In this document: piece by piece, positions 42,494 to 50,691 of the stretch
Layout of the letters: the number at the start of each line of letters is the position of its first letter
Position numbering within the stretch: the first letter of the stretch is position 1
Notes under the pieces: generated by a model
The model's input: only the letters and a program-made list of their open reading frames with translations
Database searches by the model: none
What the model was told of the DNA's origin: nothing
Assembly (NCBI GenBank): GCA_958295525.1
Contig: OY282355.1
Span: 2,103,931-2,167,930, forward strand
Source of the DNA: an uncultured Dehalococcoidia bacterium
GTDB lineage: Bacteria > Chloroflexota > Dehalococcoidia > Lucifugimonadales > Australimonadaceae
Direction of reading: 5' to 3'
Length of the DNA stretch: 64,000 nt
Made by a program: the position numbers and the translations under genes

Positions 42494-43780
42494 CTACGCC
42501 GGCTCCAGCGTTCGCTGGCCGCCCATATACGGAACGAGCGCGTCCGGCAGGGGGACGGAGCCGTCCGGCTGCTGACAGGTCTCCAGCAAGGCGATGATCA
42601 GACGCGGAAGCGCGAGGCCGGAGCCGTTCAGCGTATGGACGAGTTCGGGCCTCGCGCCTTGCTCCCTCCGATGGCGAATGTTCGCCCGCCGCGCTTGGAA
42701 GTCCGCGCAGTTGGAGCACGAACTGACCTCCAGCCACTCGGCGGAGGCGGGAGTCCATATCTCCACGTCGTAACTCATCGCGGAGGGGAAGCTCAGGTCG
42801 CCGGAGCACAGTTGCAGAATGCGGAACGGCAGGTCGAGCCCGCGCGCGACGTCGGAAGCGTGCTCGACCAGTTCGTCCAGCGCGGCGGGGGAATCCTCCG
42901 GCGCCGTGAACTGATACATCTCCACCTTCTCGAACTGATGCAGCCGCTTGAGGCCGCGCGCCTGCGAGCCCGCCGCCGCGCGCTCCCGCCGGAAGCAAGG
43001 CGTGTGCGCGACGTATTTGATCGGAAGCGACCCCGGCGGCAGGATTTCGTCCGCGTGCAAACTCGTCAGCGGAACCTCCGCCGTGGGGATGAGCCACAAG
43101 TCTTCCTCCGCGTCGCGGTAGAGCGCGTCCGCGAACTTGGGGAGGTTGCCGCTGTTCCGCATCGTTTCGCCGAGCACGAGAAACGGCACGCCGCGCTCCG
43201 CGTAGCCGTGCCGCTCGCGGTGGAGGTCGATCATCCATTGGACGAGCGCGCGCTGCAGCCGCGCCCCGGTTTCGCCCAGCGCGTAGAACATTCGCCCCGA
43301 CACCTTCGCGCCGCGCTCGAAGTCCGTGATTCCCAGCGATTCGGCGAGTTCCCAGTGCGGCCTGAGGGGGAAGTCGTAGGCGCGGCGCGCCCCCTCCTCT
43401 CGGACGACGACGTTCCCCGTCTCGTCCGGCCCGTCGGGCACGGCGTCCGCGACGACGTTGGGCAGCGTGAGCATCATTTCGCGGAACGAGGCTTCCAGCG
43501 CGCGCGCCTCGTCCTCGAGCGCGCCGGCGCGCTCGCCCAGCGCGCGCACCGCCTCTTTGCGGGCGTCCGCTTCCTCCTGCGCGCCGCTTTTCATCAGCGC
43601 GCCGATCTCGCGGCTCGCCTCGTTCCGGCGCGACCTGAGTTCCTCGAGTTCGCTCAGCGCCTCGCGGCGCCGGGCGTCCATCGCGGCGAGTTCGGCGACC
43701 ACGCCCTCATCCTCGCCGCGGCGCCGCAGCGACCGTCGGATCGTCTCCGGGCTGCGGCGCAGCAGATTCACGCTCAGCAT
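42494..43780 (-). CDS. serS: Seryl-tRNA synthetase
   Basis: SerS charges tRNA-Ser. The 428-residue class II synthetase has the N-terminal antiparallel coiled coil (residues 25-105, e.g. MDARRREALSELEELRSRR) that grips the long variable arm of tRNA-Ser. Motif 2 is CFRRERAAAGSQARGLKRLHQFEKVEM (shown as CFRRERAAAGSQARGLKRLH), followed by SSCSNCADFQARRA and motif 3 NGSGLALPRLIIALLE. The ATG overlaps the lysS stop by seven bases, so greA-lysS-serS form a coupled unit. Confidence 0.97.
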   Translation of the reverse strand: MLSVNLLRRSPETIRRSLRRRGEDEGVVAELAAMDARRREALSELEELRSRRNEASREIGALMKSGAQEEADARKEAVRALGERAGALEDEARALEASFREMMLTLPNVVADAVPDGPDETGNVVVREEGARRAYDFPLRPHWELAESLGITDFERGAKVSGRMFYALGETGARLQRALVQWMIDLHRERHGYAERGVPFLVLGETMRNSGNLPKFADALYRDAEEDLWLIPTAEVPLTSLHADEILPPGSLPIKYVAHTPCFRRERAAAGSQARGLKRLHQFEKVEMYQFTAPEDSPAALDELVEHASDVARGLDLPFRILQLCSGDLSFPSAMSYDVEIWTPASAEWLEVSSCSNCADFQARRANIRHRREQGARPELVHTLNGSGLALPRLIIALLETCQQPDGSVPLPDALVPYMGGQRTLEPA

Positions 43781-45264
43781 TCCGCTTCTCCCGCCTGACG
43801 CGCTTGCGGAAACAGCATAACGTCCCTGATCGTCCGGCTCCCCGTCAGCAGCATCACGAGCCGGTCCACCCCGATGCCTAATCCGCCAGTCGGCGGCATG
43901 CCGTGCTCCAGCGCCGTGAGGAAGTCCTCGTCCATGCGGTCGAGGTCCTCGCCCTGATAGCGAATCCGCAACTCCTCTTGCTCGACGAGGCGCGCGCGCT
44001 GAACGTCCGGGTCGTTGAGTTCCGTGAACGAGTTGGCGATCTCCATTCCGGCGGCGAACGCCTCGAACCGCTCGGTGTAGCGCGGGTCGGCGGGGCTTGC
44101 CTTGGCGAGGGGCGACATTTCGACCGGGTAGTCCGTCAGGAACGTCGGCTGCATCAGTTGCGGCTCGACGAACGTTCCCACGAGTTTGTCGATCAGCCTG
44201 CCGCGGCTCTCCGCGTAGGTGACGGGAACGCCCAGCGAGCGCATCCGCTCCGCGAGGGAGGCCGCGTCCGGATAATCGTCCAGATTCACGCCCGCGCGCT
44301 CCGCCACCGCGTCGTGGAGCGAGAGGCGCGCCCAGGGCCCCGCGAGGCGGATGACCTCGCCGCCGCGCTCAACGTTCGTCCCGCCGACGGCCTCGAGCGC
44401 GACTTGCGGAACGAGCGTCTCCACGAGCCGCATCACGTCGTTGTAGTCCGCGTAGGCTTCGTAGGACTCCAGCAGCGTGAACTCGGGGTTGTGGTCGGCG
44501 TCTATGCCCTCGTTGCGGAAGACGCGCCCGATCTCGTACACCTTGTCCATTCCGCCGACGATGAGCCGCTTCAGGTAGAGTTCCGGGGCGATGCGGAGGT
44601 AGAGTTTGCGGTCGAGCGCCTTGTGGAGGGTCTCGAACGGCTGCGCCATCGCGCCCGCCGCGACCGGCGTGAGCACGGGCGTATCCACCTCCAGATAGCC
44701 CCGCGCGTCGAAGAACGCCCGCACCGCCGATATGATCCGGCTCCGCGCGCGCATCGTCTCGTGAACCTCGCGGTTGGCGATCAGATCGAGGTAGCGCTGG
44801 CGGTAGCGCCGCTCGACGTCGCGCAGGCCGTGAAACTTCTCCGGCGGCGGACGCAGCGCTTTCGCCAGCAGCGTGAGGCTGTCCGCGTCCAGCGACGCCT
44901 CGCCGGCCTTCGTCCGCAGCATCGCGCCGGACGCGCCGACGAAGTCGCCGAGGTCGAGGTCGTCCAGGAGCGCGTACCCGTCGCCGAGCGCGTCGCTCCG
45001 GAGGAAGAGTTGCAGCCTGCCTTCCGAATCCTCGATGTCGGCGAACGACGCTTTGCCCATCCGGCGGAGGCGCGCGACGCGCCCTGCCACGGCGGCCTCC
45101 GGCGCGGGCTTCCCTCCGGCCTCCGCCTCCGCGAAGGCGCGGGCGGCCTCCGCCGTGGTGTGCGAGCGGCGGAACCGCGGGGGGTAGGGGTCTATGCCGC
45201 GCCCGCGCAGCCGCTCCAACTTCGCGCGGCGGCTTGCGAGCAACTCGTCTCCGCGTTGGGGCAT
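43774..45264 (-). CDS. lysS: Lysyl-tRNA synthetase, class II
   Basis: LysS charges tRNA-Lys. The 496-residue protein has the N-terminal OB-fold anticodon-binding domain (VAGRVARLRRMGKASFADIE), motif 1 in RSRIISAVRAFFDARGYLEVDTPVL (given here as RAFFDARGYLEVDTPVL), motif 2 IGRVFRNEGIDADHNPEFT with LLESYEAYADY, and motif 3 GLGIGVDRLVMLLTGS. The ATG at 45264 is preferred because upstream frame has no family similarity. It sits 35 bases downstream of greA, and greA-lysS pairing is common in bacteria. Confidence 0.97.
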   Translation of the reverse strand: MPQRGDELLASRRAKLERLRGRGIDPYPPRFRRSHTTAEAARAFAEAEAGGKPAPEAAVAGRVARLRRMGKASFADIEDSEGRLQLFLRSDALGDGYALLDDLDLGDFVGASGAMLRTKAGEASLDADSLTLLAKALRPPPEKFHGLRDVERRYRQRYLDLIANREVHETMRARSRIISAVRAFFDARGYLEVDTPVLTPVAAGAMAQPFETLHKALDRKLYLRIAPELYLKRLIVGGMDKVYEIGRVFRNEGIDADHNPEFTLLESYEAYADYNDVMRLVETLVPQVALEAVGGTNVERGGEVIRLAGPWARLSLHDAVAERAGVNLDDYPDAASLAERMRSLGVPVTYAESRGRLIDKLVGTFVEPQLMQPTFLTDYPVEMSPLAKASPADPRYTERFEAFAAGMEIANSFTELNDPDVQRARLVEQEELRIRYQGEDLDRMDEDFLTALEHGMPPTGGLGIGVDRLVMLLTGSRTIRDVMLFPQARQAGEAEC

Positions 45265-45299
45265 TGGCCTCTCTCTCCGAAGGGGTTGCGCCGGGGCCG

Positions 45300-45773
45300 C
45301 TACTGAACGGAGACGATCTTCATAGACTGCGAGCCGGAGGGCGTCTTGAACTCCACCGTGTCCCGCGCCTTCTTCCCCAGCAGCGCTCTCCCCAGCGGCG
45401 ACTCGTTGGAGATGCGCCCCGCTCCGGGCGAGGCTTCCGTGCTCCCAACGATGGTGTAGGTCGTTTTCCCGCGCGCGGACCGGACTTCCACGATGGAGCC
45501 CACTTCCACGACGTCGGAGGCCGCTCCCGCCTGGGAGTGGTCGGGAATGATCACCGCGTTGGCGATCATTGACTCCAACTCTTGAATGCGGCCCTCGACG
45601 AACGCCTGCTCGTTCTTCGCCTCTTCGTACTCCGCGTTCTCCAGGTCTCCGACGTCCTTCGAGTCGTGAATGCGCTCGGCGACTTCCTGGCGGCGCACGC
45701 CGCGGAGTTGGCCCAATTCCTCTTCCAACTCGCGCAGTCCGGCGGTTGTCAGATATGCGCCTTCGGAGGCCAT
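45300..45773 (-). CDS. greA: Transcription elongation factor GreA
   Basis: GreA rescues backtracked RNA polymerase by inducing cleavage of the nascent RNA. The canonical 157-residue protein shows YLTTAGLRELEEELGQL, the coiled-coil tip SKDVGDLENAEYEEAKNEQAF with the conserved acidic residues, and the C-terminal GSIVEVRS, SNESPLGRALLGKKARDTVEF. It begins the greA-lysS-serS operon. It lacks the N-terminal extension of the paralogue at 1-706, which shows that the extension is not a general feature of this organism's GreA. Confidence 0.97.
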   Translation of the reverse strand: MASEGAYLTTAGLRELEEELGQLRGVRRQEVAERIHDSKDVGDLENAEYEEAKNEQAFVEGRIQELESMIANAVIIPDHSQAGAASDVVEVGSIVEVRSARGKTTYTIVGSTEASPGAGRISNESPLGRALLGKKARDTVEFKTPSGSQSMKIVSVQ

Positions 45774-46069
45774 CGGTCACCTCGATAGGAATTGCCGCAG
45801 GGGAGGGCCGGCGCGCAAACCGCGCGCCATTGGCGGGGAGACGCGGACGCGGCGGCGCCGCTGCGCCTATTCTACTCCGACGGCGCCCGCAGGCGCAAAC
45901 GGCGGGGCGTTCTACGTCCGCCCGCGCGACCGCCAAGCGGAGGCGGCGAGTTTGTCGCGCAGCGCGCTCCACGCCAGCGCCGCCAGAAACGCGCCCTTGC
46001 GCTTGCGCGCGCAACCGGCGCGCCGTTGGCGTATGATGCGCCGTGAACGCCGATCGAGGAGGAACCCCA
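45774..46069. other. Divergent intergenic region between greA and the bicupin gene
   Basis: This 296-base region contains no supported gene. TATGAT at 46032-46037 is a possible -10 for the bicupin gene. Its middle is rich in GCGCGC and CCGCC without other structure I can name. Confidence 0.4.
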
Positions 46070-47233
46070 ATGACAACCGCCGATTCCGACGCCGCAATCA
46101 AGTACGCTCCCACGCCGGAGGGGCTGGACGAGTTCGCCATCCCCGACCCTTACGCCGACTGGCTGAAGGCCGAGGGCGTCAAGGTGATCGTGGACTACGC
46201 CTTCGACGACATCGCCAACGTCGAGTTGGGCCCGTGGGAGCGCAAGGGCGGCAAGGGCGCGGTCATCAACATCCCCTACCACGTCCTCACCAACGACACG
46301 CACGTCGTCGAGATCGACCCGGGCGGCAAGTCCGAGCCGGAGCATCACGTCTACGAGGAGTACGTCTACGTCGTCTCCGGACGCGGCGCGACCAGCGTCT
46401 GGCCGCAGGGGGCGTCGGAGAAGAAGACGTTCGAGTGGCGCAAGGGCAGCCTGTTCTCCATTCCGCTCAACTGCTGGTACGAGCACTTCAACGGGAGCGG
46501 AACCGAGCCCGCGCGCTACCTGTCGGTGACCACCGCCCCGCCGAATATGCGCCTCTTCAACGACAACGACTTCATCTTCAACTGCGACTACCCCTTCGCG
46601 GGCCGCTACAGCGGGACGGACGACTTCTTCAGCGGCAACGGCAAGTTGTACAACCGGCGCATTTGGGCGTCGAACTTTATGCCCAACGCGCCGGATATGG
46701 CGCTCTACGCTTGGAACGAGCGGGGCGCGGGCGGCATCAACTCGATGTTCGAGATGGCGGGCAACATCTCCAAAGCCCATATCTCCGAGTTCCCCGTCGG
46801 CACCTACAAGAAGGCGCACCGGCACGGCCCGGGCGCGAATCTCGTGCTCCTCAGCGGCGACGCCGGCTTCTCGCTCCTCTGGACGAAAGACGATATGTCG
46901 GACATTCGCAAGGCCGACTGGAAGGTCGGCTCGCTGGTCATCGTTCCCAGCGACGGAACGTATCACCAGCACTTCAACTCCGGCACGCGCCGCGCGCGCT
47001 ATATGGCGCTCACGCCCGGGACGCACGGCCTGCGCGCCGCCATTCCGCGGGGGCAGGGCGCCGACCAGAGTTTCAAGGCGGGCGGCTACCAGATCGAATA
47101 CGAGGACGAAGACAAGAAGATCCACGACATCTTCGAAGGGGAGTTGGAGAAGAGCGGCGTGACCTGCCGGATGAAAGCCTTCATCTCCTACTGCAACGGC
47201 ATGGTGGGGCCGACTTCGGCCAAAGAGGCGTAG
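46070..47233 (+). CDS. Bicupin protein
   Basis: The 387-residue protein contains two cupin barrels. The first carries EPEHHVYEEYVYVVSGRGATSVW, with the cupin-1 metal ligands (HH, E) and the Gly turn, and the second carries KKAHRHGPGANLVLLSGDAGFSLLW with HRHG. Two further His (YHQHFNSG and YEHFNGSG) fit the cupin-2 motifs. Architecture resembles gentisate or hydroxynaphthoate dioxygenase-type bicupins, but substrate is not readable. The ATG at 46070 has GGAGG seven bases upstream and is chosen over one at 46043. The gene is monocistronic, followed by a palindrome cluster. Confidence 0.82.
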   Translation: MTTADSDAAIKYAPTPEGLDEFAIPDPYADWLKAEGVKVIVDYAFDDIANVELGPWERKGGKGAVINIPYHVLTNDTHVVEIDPGGKSEPEHHVYEEYVYVVSGRGATSVWPQGASEKKTFEWRKGSLFSIPLNCWYEHFNGSGTEPARYLSVTTAPPNMRLFNDNDFIFNCDYPFAGRYSGTDDFFSGNGKLYNRRIWASNFMPNAPDMALYAWNERGAGGINSMFEMAGNISKAHISEFPVGTYKKAHRHGPGANLVLLSGDAGFSLLWTKDDMSDIRKADWKVGSLVIVPSDGTYHQHFNSGTRRARYMALTPGTHGLRAAIPRGQGADQSFKAGGYQIEYEDEDKKIHDIFEGELEKSGVTCRMKAFISYCNGMVGPTSAKEA

Positions 47234-47283
47234 GCGGCGCCCCGTCGTTCCCGCATCTGCCCGTCGTCCCGCCCTCCGTGCAT

Positions 47284-47400
47284 CGTCATTCCCGCGCAGG
47301 CGGGAATCCAGAGGCGCGCACGCGCCGGACGGGGCGCGTCGCGCCCCGTCCCCATGTCTCCCACGGCGCCACGTCATTCCCGCGCAGGCGGGAACCCACT
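47284..47400 (+). mobile_element. Composite palindrome element, copy D
   Basis: It has the parts in the order of copy A: CGTCATTCCCGCGCAGGCGG, CCAGAGGCGCGCACGCGCCG, GACGGGGCGCGTC, CACGGCGCCACG and right arm CATTCCCGCGCAGGCGGGAA. It lies in the 449-base gap 47234-47682. Confidence 0.75.
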
Positions 47401-47442
47401 GTGGGAGCGCCTCCGCGCGCATGTGGGGACCATCTCTCTACT

Positions 47443-47590
47443 CCGTCATTCCCGCGCAGGCGGGAATCCCGCCCCTTGCTCCCGTCATTCCCGCGCAGGC
47501 GGGAATCCCGCCCCTTGCTCCCGTCATTCCCGCGAAGGCGGGAATCCCGCCCCTGCTCCCGTCATTCCCGCGAAGGCGGGAATCCCGCCC
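47443..47590. repeat. Four tandem dispersed palindromes upstream of rpsO
   Basis: Copies of CGTCATTCCCGCGCAGGCGG start at 47443, 47483, 47522 and 47560, a period of 38 to 40 bases, with linker ATCCCGCCCCTTGCTCC nearly constant. All are in one orientation. Confidence 0.88.
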
Positions 47591-47682
47591 GCGAACGAGA
47601 ATAATTTACCCCCTTCCCATCCGCTCCGTTATGGTGTATGCTGTTCCGCGAACAGACGGAAAGAGCGGAAGAAGAACGGAAA

Positions 47683-47949
47683 ATGCTGGACACAGCCGCC
47701 AAGCAACGCATCATCGGGGAACACCAAGCCAAGCCGGGCGACACCGGCTCCACCGAAGTTCAGGTGGCGCTCCTCTCCGAACGCATTCGCGGTCTCACCG
47801 ATCACCTCCGCCGGAACCACAAAGACCACGCCACGCGCAGAGGTCTCCTGAAGTTGGTCGGGCAACGCCGCCGCCTCCTACGCTATCTCGCAAGAGAAGA
47901 CGCCGGACGCTACCGGACGATCATCGCGAAACTCGGACTCCGCCGCTAA
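47683..47949 (+). CDS. rpsO: 30S ribosomal protein S15
   Basis: S15 binds 16S rRNA early in 30S assembly. The 88-residue length is standard. Diagnostic stretches are [26 protein letters not shown] (given as [17 protein letters not shown]), [19 protein letters not shown] and [12 protein letters not shown]. The ATG at 47683 gives the normal family start, and an ATG 45 bases upstream would add a non-conserved leader. pnp follows 103 bases downstream, the usual rpsO-pnp pairing. Confidence 0.97.
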   Translation: MLDTAAKQRIIGEHQAKPGDTGSTEVQVALLSERIRGLTDHLRRNHKDHATRRGLLKLVGQRRRLLRYLAREDAGRYRTIIAKLGLRR

Positions 47950-48052
47950 CCGCGAGCGGAAGGCGCGCTTCCCCAAGCCGCCCGAACAAGCCGCGTTCCC
48001 GCCCAACTTCTCCTCCAGCGCATTGGCCTGCGAAAAAGAGGAGTAGTTGCTT

Positions 48053-50428
48053 ATGCCCGCTTACGAGATCGAAATCGCCGGACGGACGCTCTCCGTCGAA
48101 ACCGGCAAATTGGCGCAGCAAGCCCACGGATCGGCGGTCGTCCGCTACGGCGACGCCGTCGTCCTGGTGACCGCCGTGATGGGGGGCGTCCGGGACGGCC
48201 TGGACTTCTTCCCCCTGACCATCGAGTACGAAGAGCGCCTCTACGCCGTGGGCCGCATCCCGGGCAGTTTCTTCCGCCGCGAAGGCCGCCCCACCACCGA
48301 GGCCACCCTCTCCGCCCGCCTCATAGACCGCCCCCTCCGCCCCCGCTTCCCCAAGGGCATGCGGAACGAGGTGCAGGTCATCGCCACCATCCTCTCCGCC
48401 GACCACGTCAACCAGCCCGACATTCTCGGCATCATCGGCGCGTCCGCCGCCCTCTCCATCTCCAACGTCCCCTTCAACGGCCCCGTCGCCGCCACGCGCA
48501 TGGGATGCCTCGACGGCGAACTCATCGTCAACCCCACCTACGAGCAACTCGCCGCCGGCAGCCTCGACCTCACCATCGCGGGCAGCCGCGACGCTGTCAT
48601 TATGATCGAGGCCGGCGCGAAAGAGGTGAGCGAGGAAGTCATCCTCGAAGCCCTCCGCATTGGGCAGGAGACCAACGTCAAGATCATCGAGTTCCAAGAC
48701 AAGATCATCGCGGAGGTCGGCAAGCCCAAGACCGAGCCCGCCTTCGCCGACGCGACTTCCCCCGAACTCCTCTCCGCCGTCGAATCGCTCTCCCGCCCCG
48801 CCCTCGAAACCATCATTGACCGCGGCGAGGGGCGCGGCGAGCGCAACGAAGGCGTCAAGCGCGCCGAGAAAGAGGCCGTCGAGCGCCTCGCCGCCGACTA
48901 CGACCCCAAAACCGTCGCCAAAGCCTTCGACGACGTCCTCAAAAAGACCGTCCGCGCGAAAGTCATCGCCGAAGGCAAACGCCCCGACGGACGCGGACTC
49001 ACGGAGGTTCGCCCCCTCTCCAGCGAGGTCGGCCTGCTCCCCCGCGCCCACGGCTCCGCCCTCTTCCAGCGCGGCGAAACCCAAATCCTCACCGTCGCCA
49101 CGCTCGGCTCCCGCGCGATGGAGCAGAAACTCGACGGCCTCAGCCCCGAAGACTCCAAGCGCTATATGCACCACTACAACTTCCCCCCCTACTCCACCGG
49201 CGAAGCCCGCCGCATGGGCACCGGACGCCGCGAGATCGGGCACGGCGCCCTCGCCGAGCGCGCCCTCCTTCCCGTCATCCCCGCCGAAGCCGACTTCCCC
49301 TACGCCTTCCGCGTCGTCTCCGAAGCCATCGGCTCCAACGGCAGCACCTCGATGGGCAGCGTCTGCGGCAGCACGATGGCGCTTATGGACGCCGGCGTCC
49401 CCATCCTCCGCCCCGTCTCCGGCGTCGCAATGGGCCTGATGACCGACGAAAGCGGCGCCTTCCAAGTGCTCACCGACATCCAGGGCGTCGAGGACTTCTT
49501 CGGCGATATGGACTTCAAGGTCGCCGGCACCAGCGAAGGCGTCACCGCCCTCCAAATGGACATCAAAGTCGCCGGCATCACGCAGGATATCTTCCGCCAA
49601 GCCCTCGCCCAAGCGAAGGAAGGCCGCGCCTTCATCCTCAACCATATGCTCTCCACCATCGCCGAGCCCAGGGACGAACTCAACCCCAACGCCCCCCGAA
49701 TGACCCGCATCAGCATCCCCGTCGACAAGATCGGCTCCGTCATCGGGCCCGGCGGCAAGACCATCCGAAGCATCATCGAAGCCACCGGCGCGACCATTGA
49801 CGTCGCGGCCGACGGCGTCGTCACCGTCGGCGCAAGCGACGGCTCCTCCGCTCAAGAGGCCATCCGAATGATCGAAGGCCTCACGAAAGAGGTCCAAATC
49901 GGCGAACGCTACACCGGCAAGGTGACCCGCCTGATGAACTTCGGCGCCTTCGTCGAAATCCTCCCAGGCAAAGACGGAATGGTCCACGTCAGCGAACTCG
50001 ACACCCAGCGCGTCGAGTCCGTCGAATCCGCCGTCAAGGTCGGCGACGAACTCGAAGTGATGGTCATCGAGATCGACCGGATGGGCCGCGTCAACCTCTC
50101 CCGCCGCGCCGTCCTCGAAGACCTCTCCCCCGAAGACGCCGCTGAACGCTCCAACGGACGCTCCGGCGGCGACCGTGGCGGCCCTCCGCGCGGCGGCGAC
50201 CGCGACCGGGGCGGTCCCCCGCGCTACGGCGACCGTGACCGTGGCGGCCCCCCGCGCAGCGGCGACCGCGACCGCAGCGGCCCTCCGCGCTACGGCGACC
50301 GGGACCGGGGCGGCCCCCCGCGCGGCGGCGACCGCGACCGCAGCGGCCCCCCGCGCAGCGGCGACCGCCCGGGCTACGGCGACCGGGACAGGGGCGACCG
50401 CCGCCCCCGAGAGTCCGGCCGCCGCTAG
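48053..50428 (+). CDS. pnp: Polynucleotide phosphorylase with Arg-Gly-Asp-rich tail
   Basis: PNPase degrades RNA 3' to 5' with phosphate and is a degradosome exonuclease. The 791-residue protein has two RNase PH domains (start ETGKLAQQAHGSAVVRYGDAVVL; second GRGLTEVRPLSSEVGLLPRAHGSALFQRGETQ, given here as GLLPRAHGSALFQRGE), then KH (IGSVIGPGGKTIRSIIEATG) and S1 (GERYTGKVTRLMNFGAFVEI). Residues from about 700 are an added tail of repeating GGDRDRGGPPR-type units, similar to the RGG boxes of RNA-binding proteins and far longer than in standard PNPase. ATG 48053 is chosen because GAGGAG is nine bases upstream. Confidence 0.97.
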   Translation: MPAYEIEIAGRTLSVETGKLAQQAHGSAVVRYGDAVVLVTAVMGGVRDGLDFFPLTIEYEERLYAVGRIPGSFFRREGRPTTEATLSARLIDRPLRPRFPKGMRNEVQVIATILSADHVNQPDILGIIGASAALSISNVPFNGPVAATRMGCLDGELIVNPTYEQLAAGSLDLTIAGSRDAVIMIEAGAKEVSEEVILEALRIGQETNVKIIEFQDKIIAEVGKPKTEPAFADATSPELLSAVESLSRPALETIIDRGEGRGERNEGVKRAEKEAVERLAADYDPKTVAKAFDDVLKKTVRAKVIAEGKRPDGRGLTEVRPLSSEVGLLPRAHGSALFQRGETQILTVATLGSRAMEQKLDGLSPEDSKRYMHHYNFPPYSTGEARRMGTGRREIGHGALAERALLPVIPAEADFPYAFRVVSEAIGSNGSTSMGSVCGSTMALMDAGVPILRPVSGVAMGLMTDESGAFQVLTDIQGVEDFFGDMDFKVAGTSEGVTALQMDIKVAGITQDIFRQALAQAKEGRAFILNHMLSTIAEPRDELNPNAPRMTRISIPVDKIGSVIGPGGKTIRSIIEATGATIDVAADGVVTVGASDGSSAQEAIRMIEGLTKEVQIGERYTGKVTRLMNFGAFVEILPGKDGMVHVSELDTQRVESVESAVKVGDELEVMVIEIDRMGRVNLSRRAVLEDLSPEDAAERSNGRSGGDRGGPPRGGDRDRGGPPRYGDRDRGGPPRSGDRDRSGPPRYGDRDRGGPPRGGDRDRSGPPRSGDRPGYGDRDRGDRRPRESGRR

Positions 50429-50453
50429 GCTAGCCCCAGAAGAACCACAGACC

Positions 50454-50482
50454 GCAGGCGGGGCGCGATGCGCCCCGCCTGC
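50454..50482 (+). terminator. 13-pair hairpin after pnp
   Basis: GCAGGCGGGGCGC, loop GAT, and its exact complement lie 26 bases past the pnp stop. The stem is very strong but the following bases are TCGTCG and not a T run, so termination may need Rho or the hairpin may shield the transcript end. Confidence 0.65.
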
Positions 50483-50691
50483 TCGTCGTATCGGAATCCG
50501 GCAGGGCGTCTCGAGGACGCGGCGCAACGACGCCCGCATTGACCGCCGAACTGCCCGACGGCGTCATCTTCCGCGCGAAGCGCGGCGCCGCGAGCGCGTT
50601 CGGCTCAGCGAAAGGCTGACCGGCGAGTCTGCGAGGCGGGCGCGCAGACGGCAGCCTGCCGGCGCCGCCCCGCCTTGCCGAAGCGGACTCC
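50483..50691. other. Convergent intergenic remainder
   Basis: Between the pnp hairpin and the 3' end of the Rieske oxygenase gene I see no gene, RNA or clear repeat. GCGCGAAGCGCGGCGCC near 50573 is locally self-complementary. Confidence 0.4.

Noticed and set aside
47921-50539. Minus-strand open frame of 872 codons opposite pnp
   Set aside because: Antisense shadow of pnp. Its Ala/Gly/Asp repeats mirror PNPase codons.
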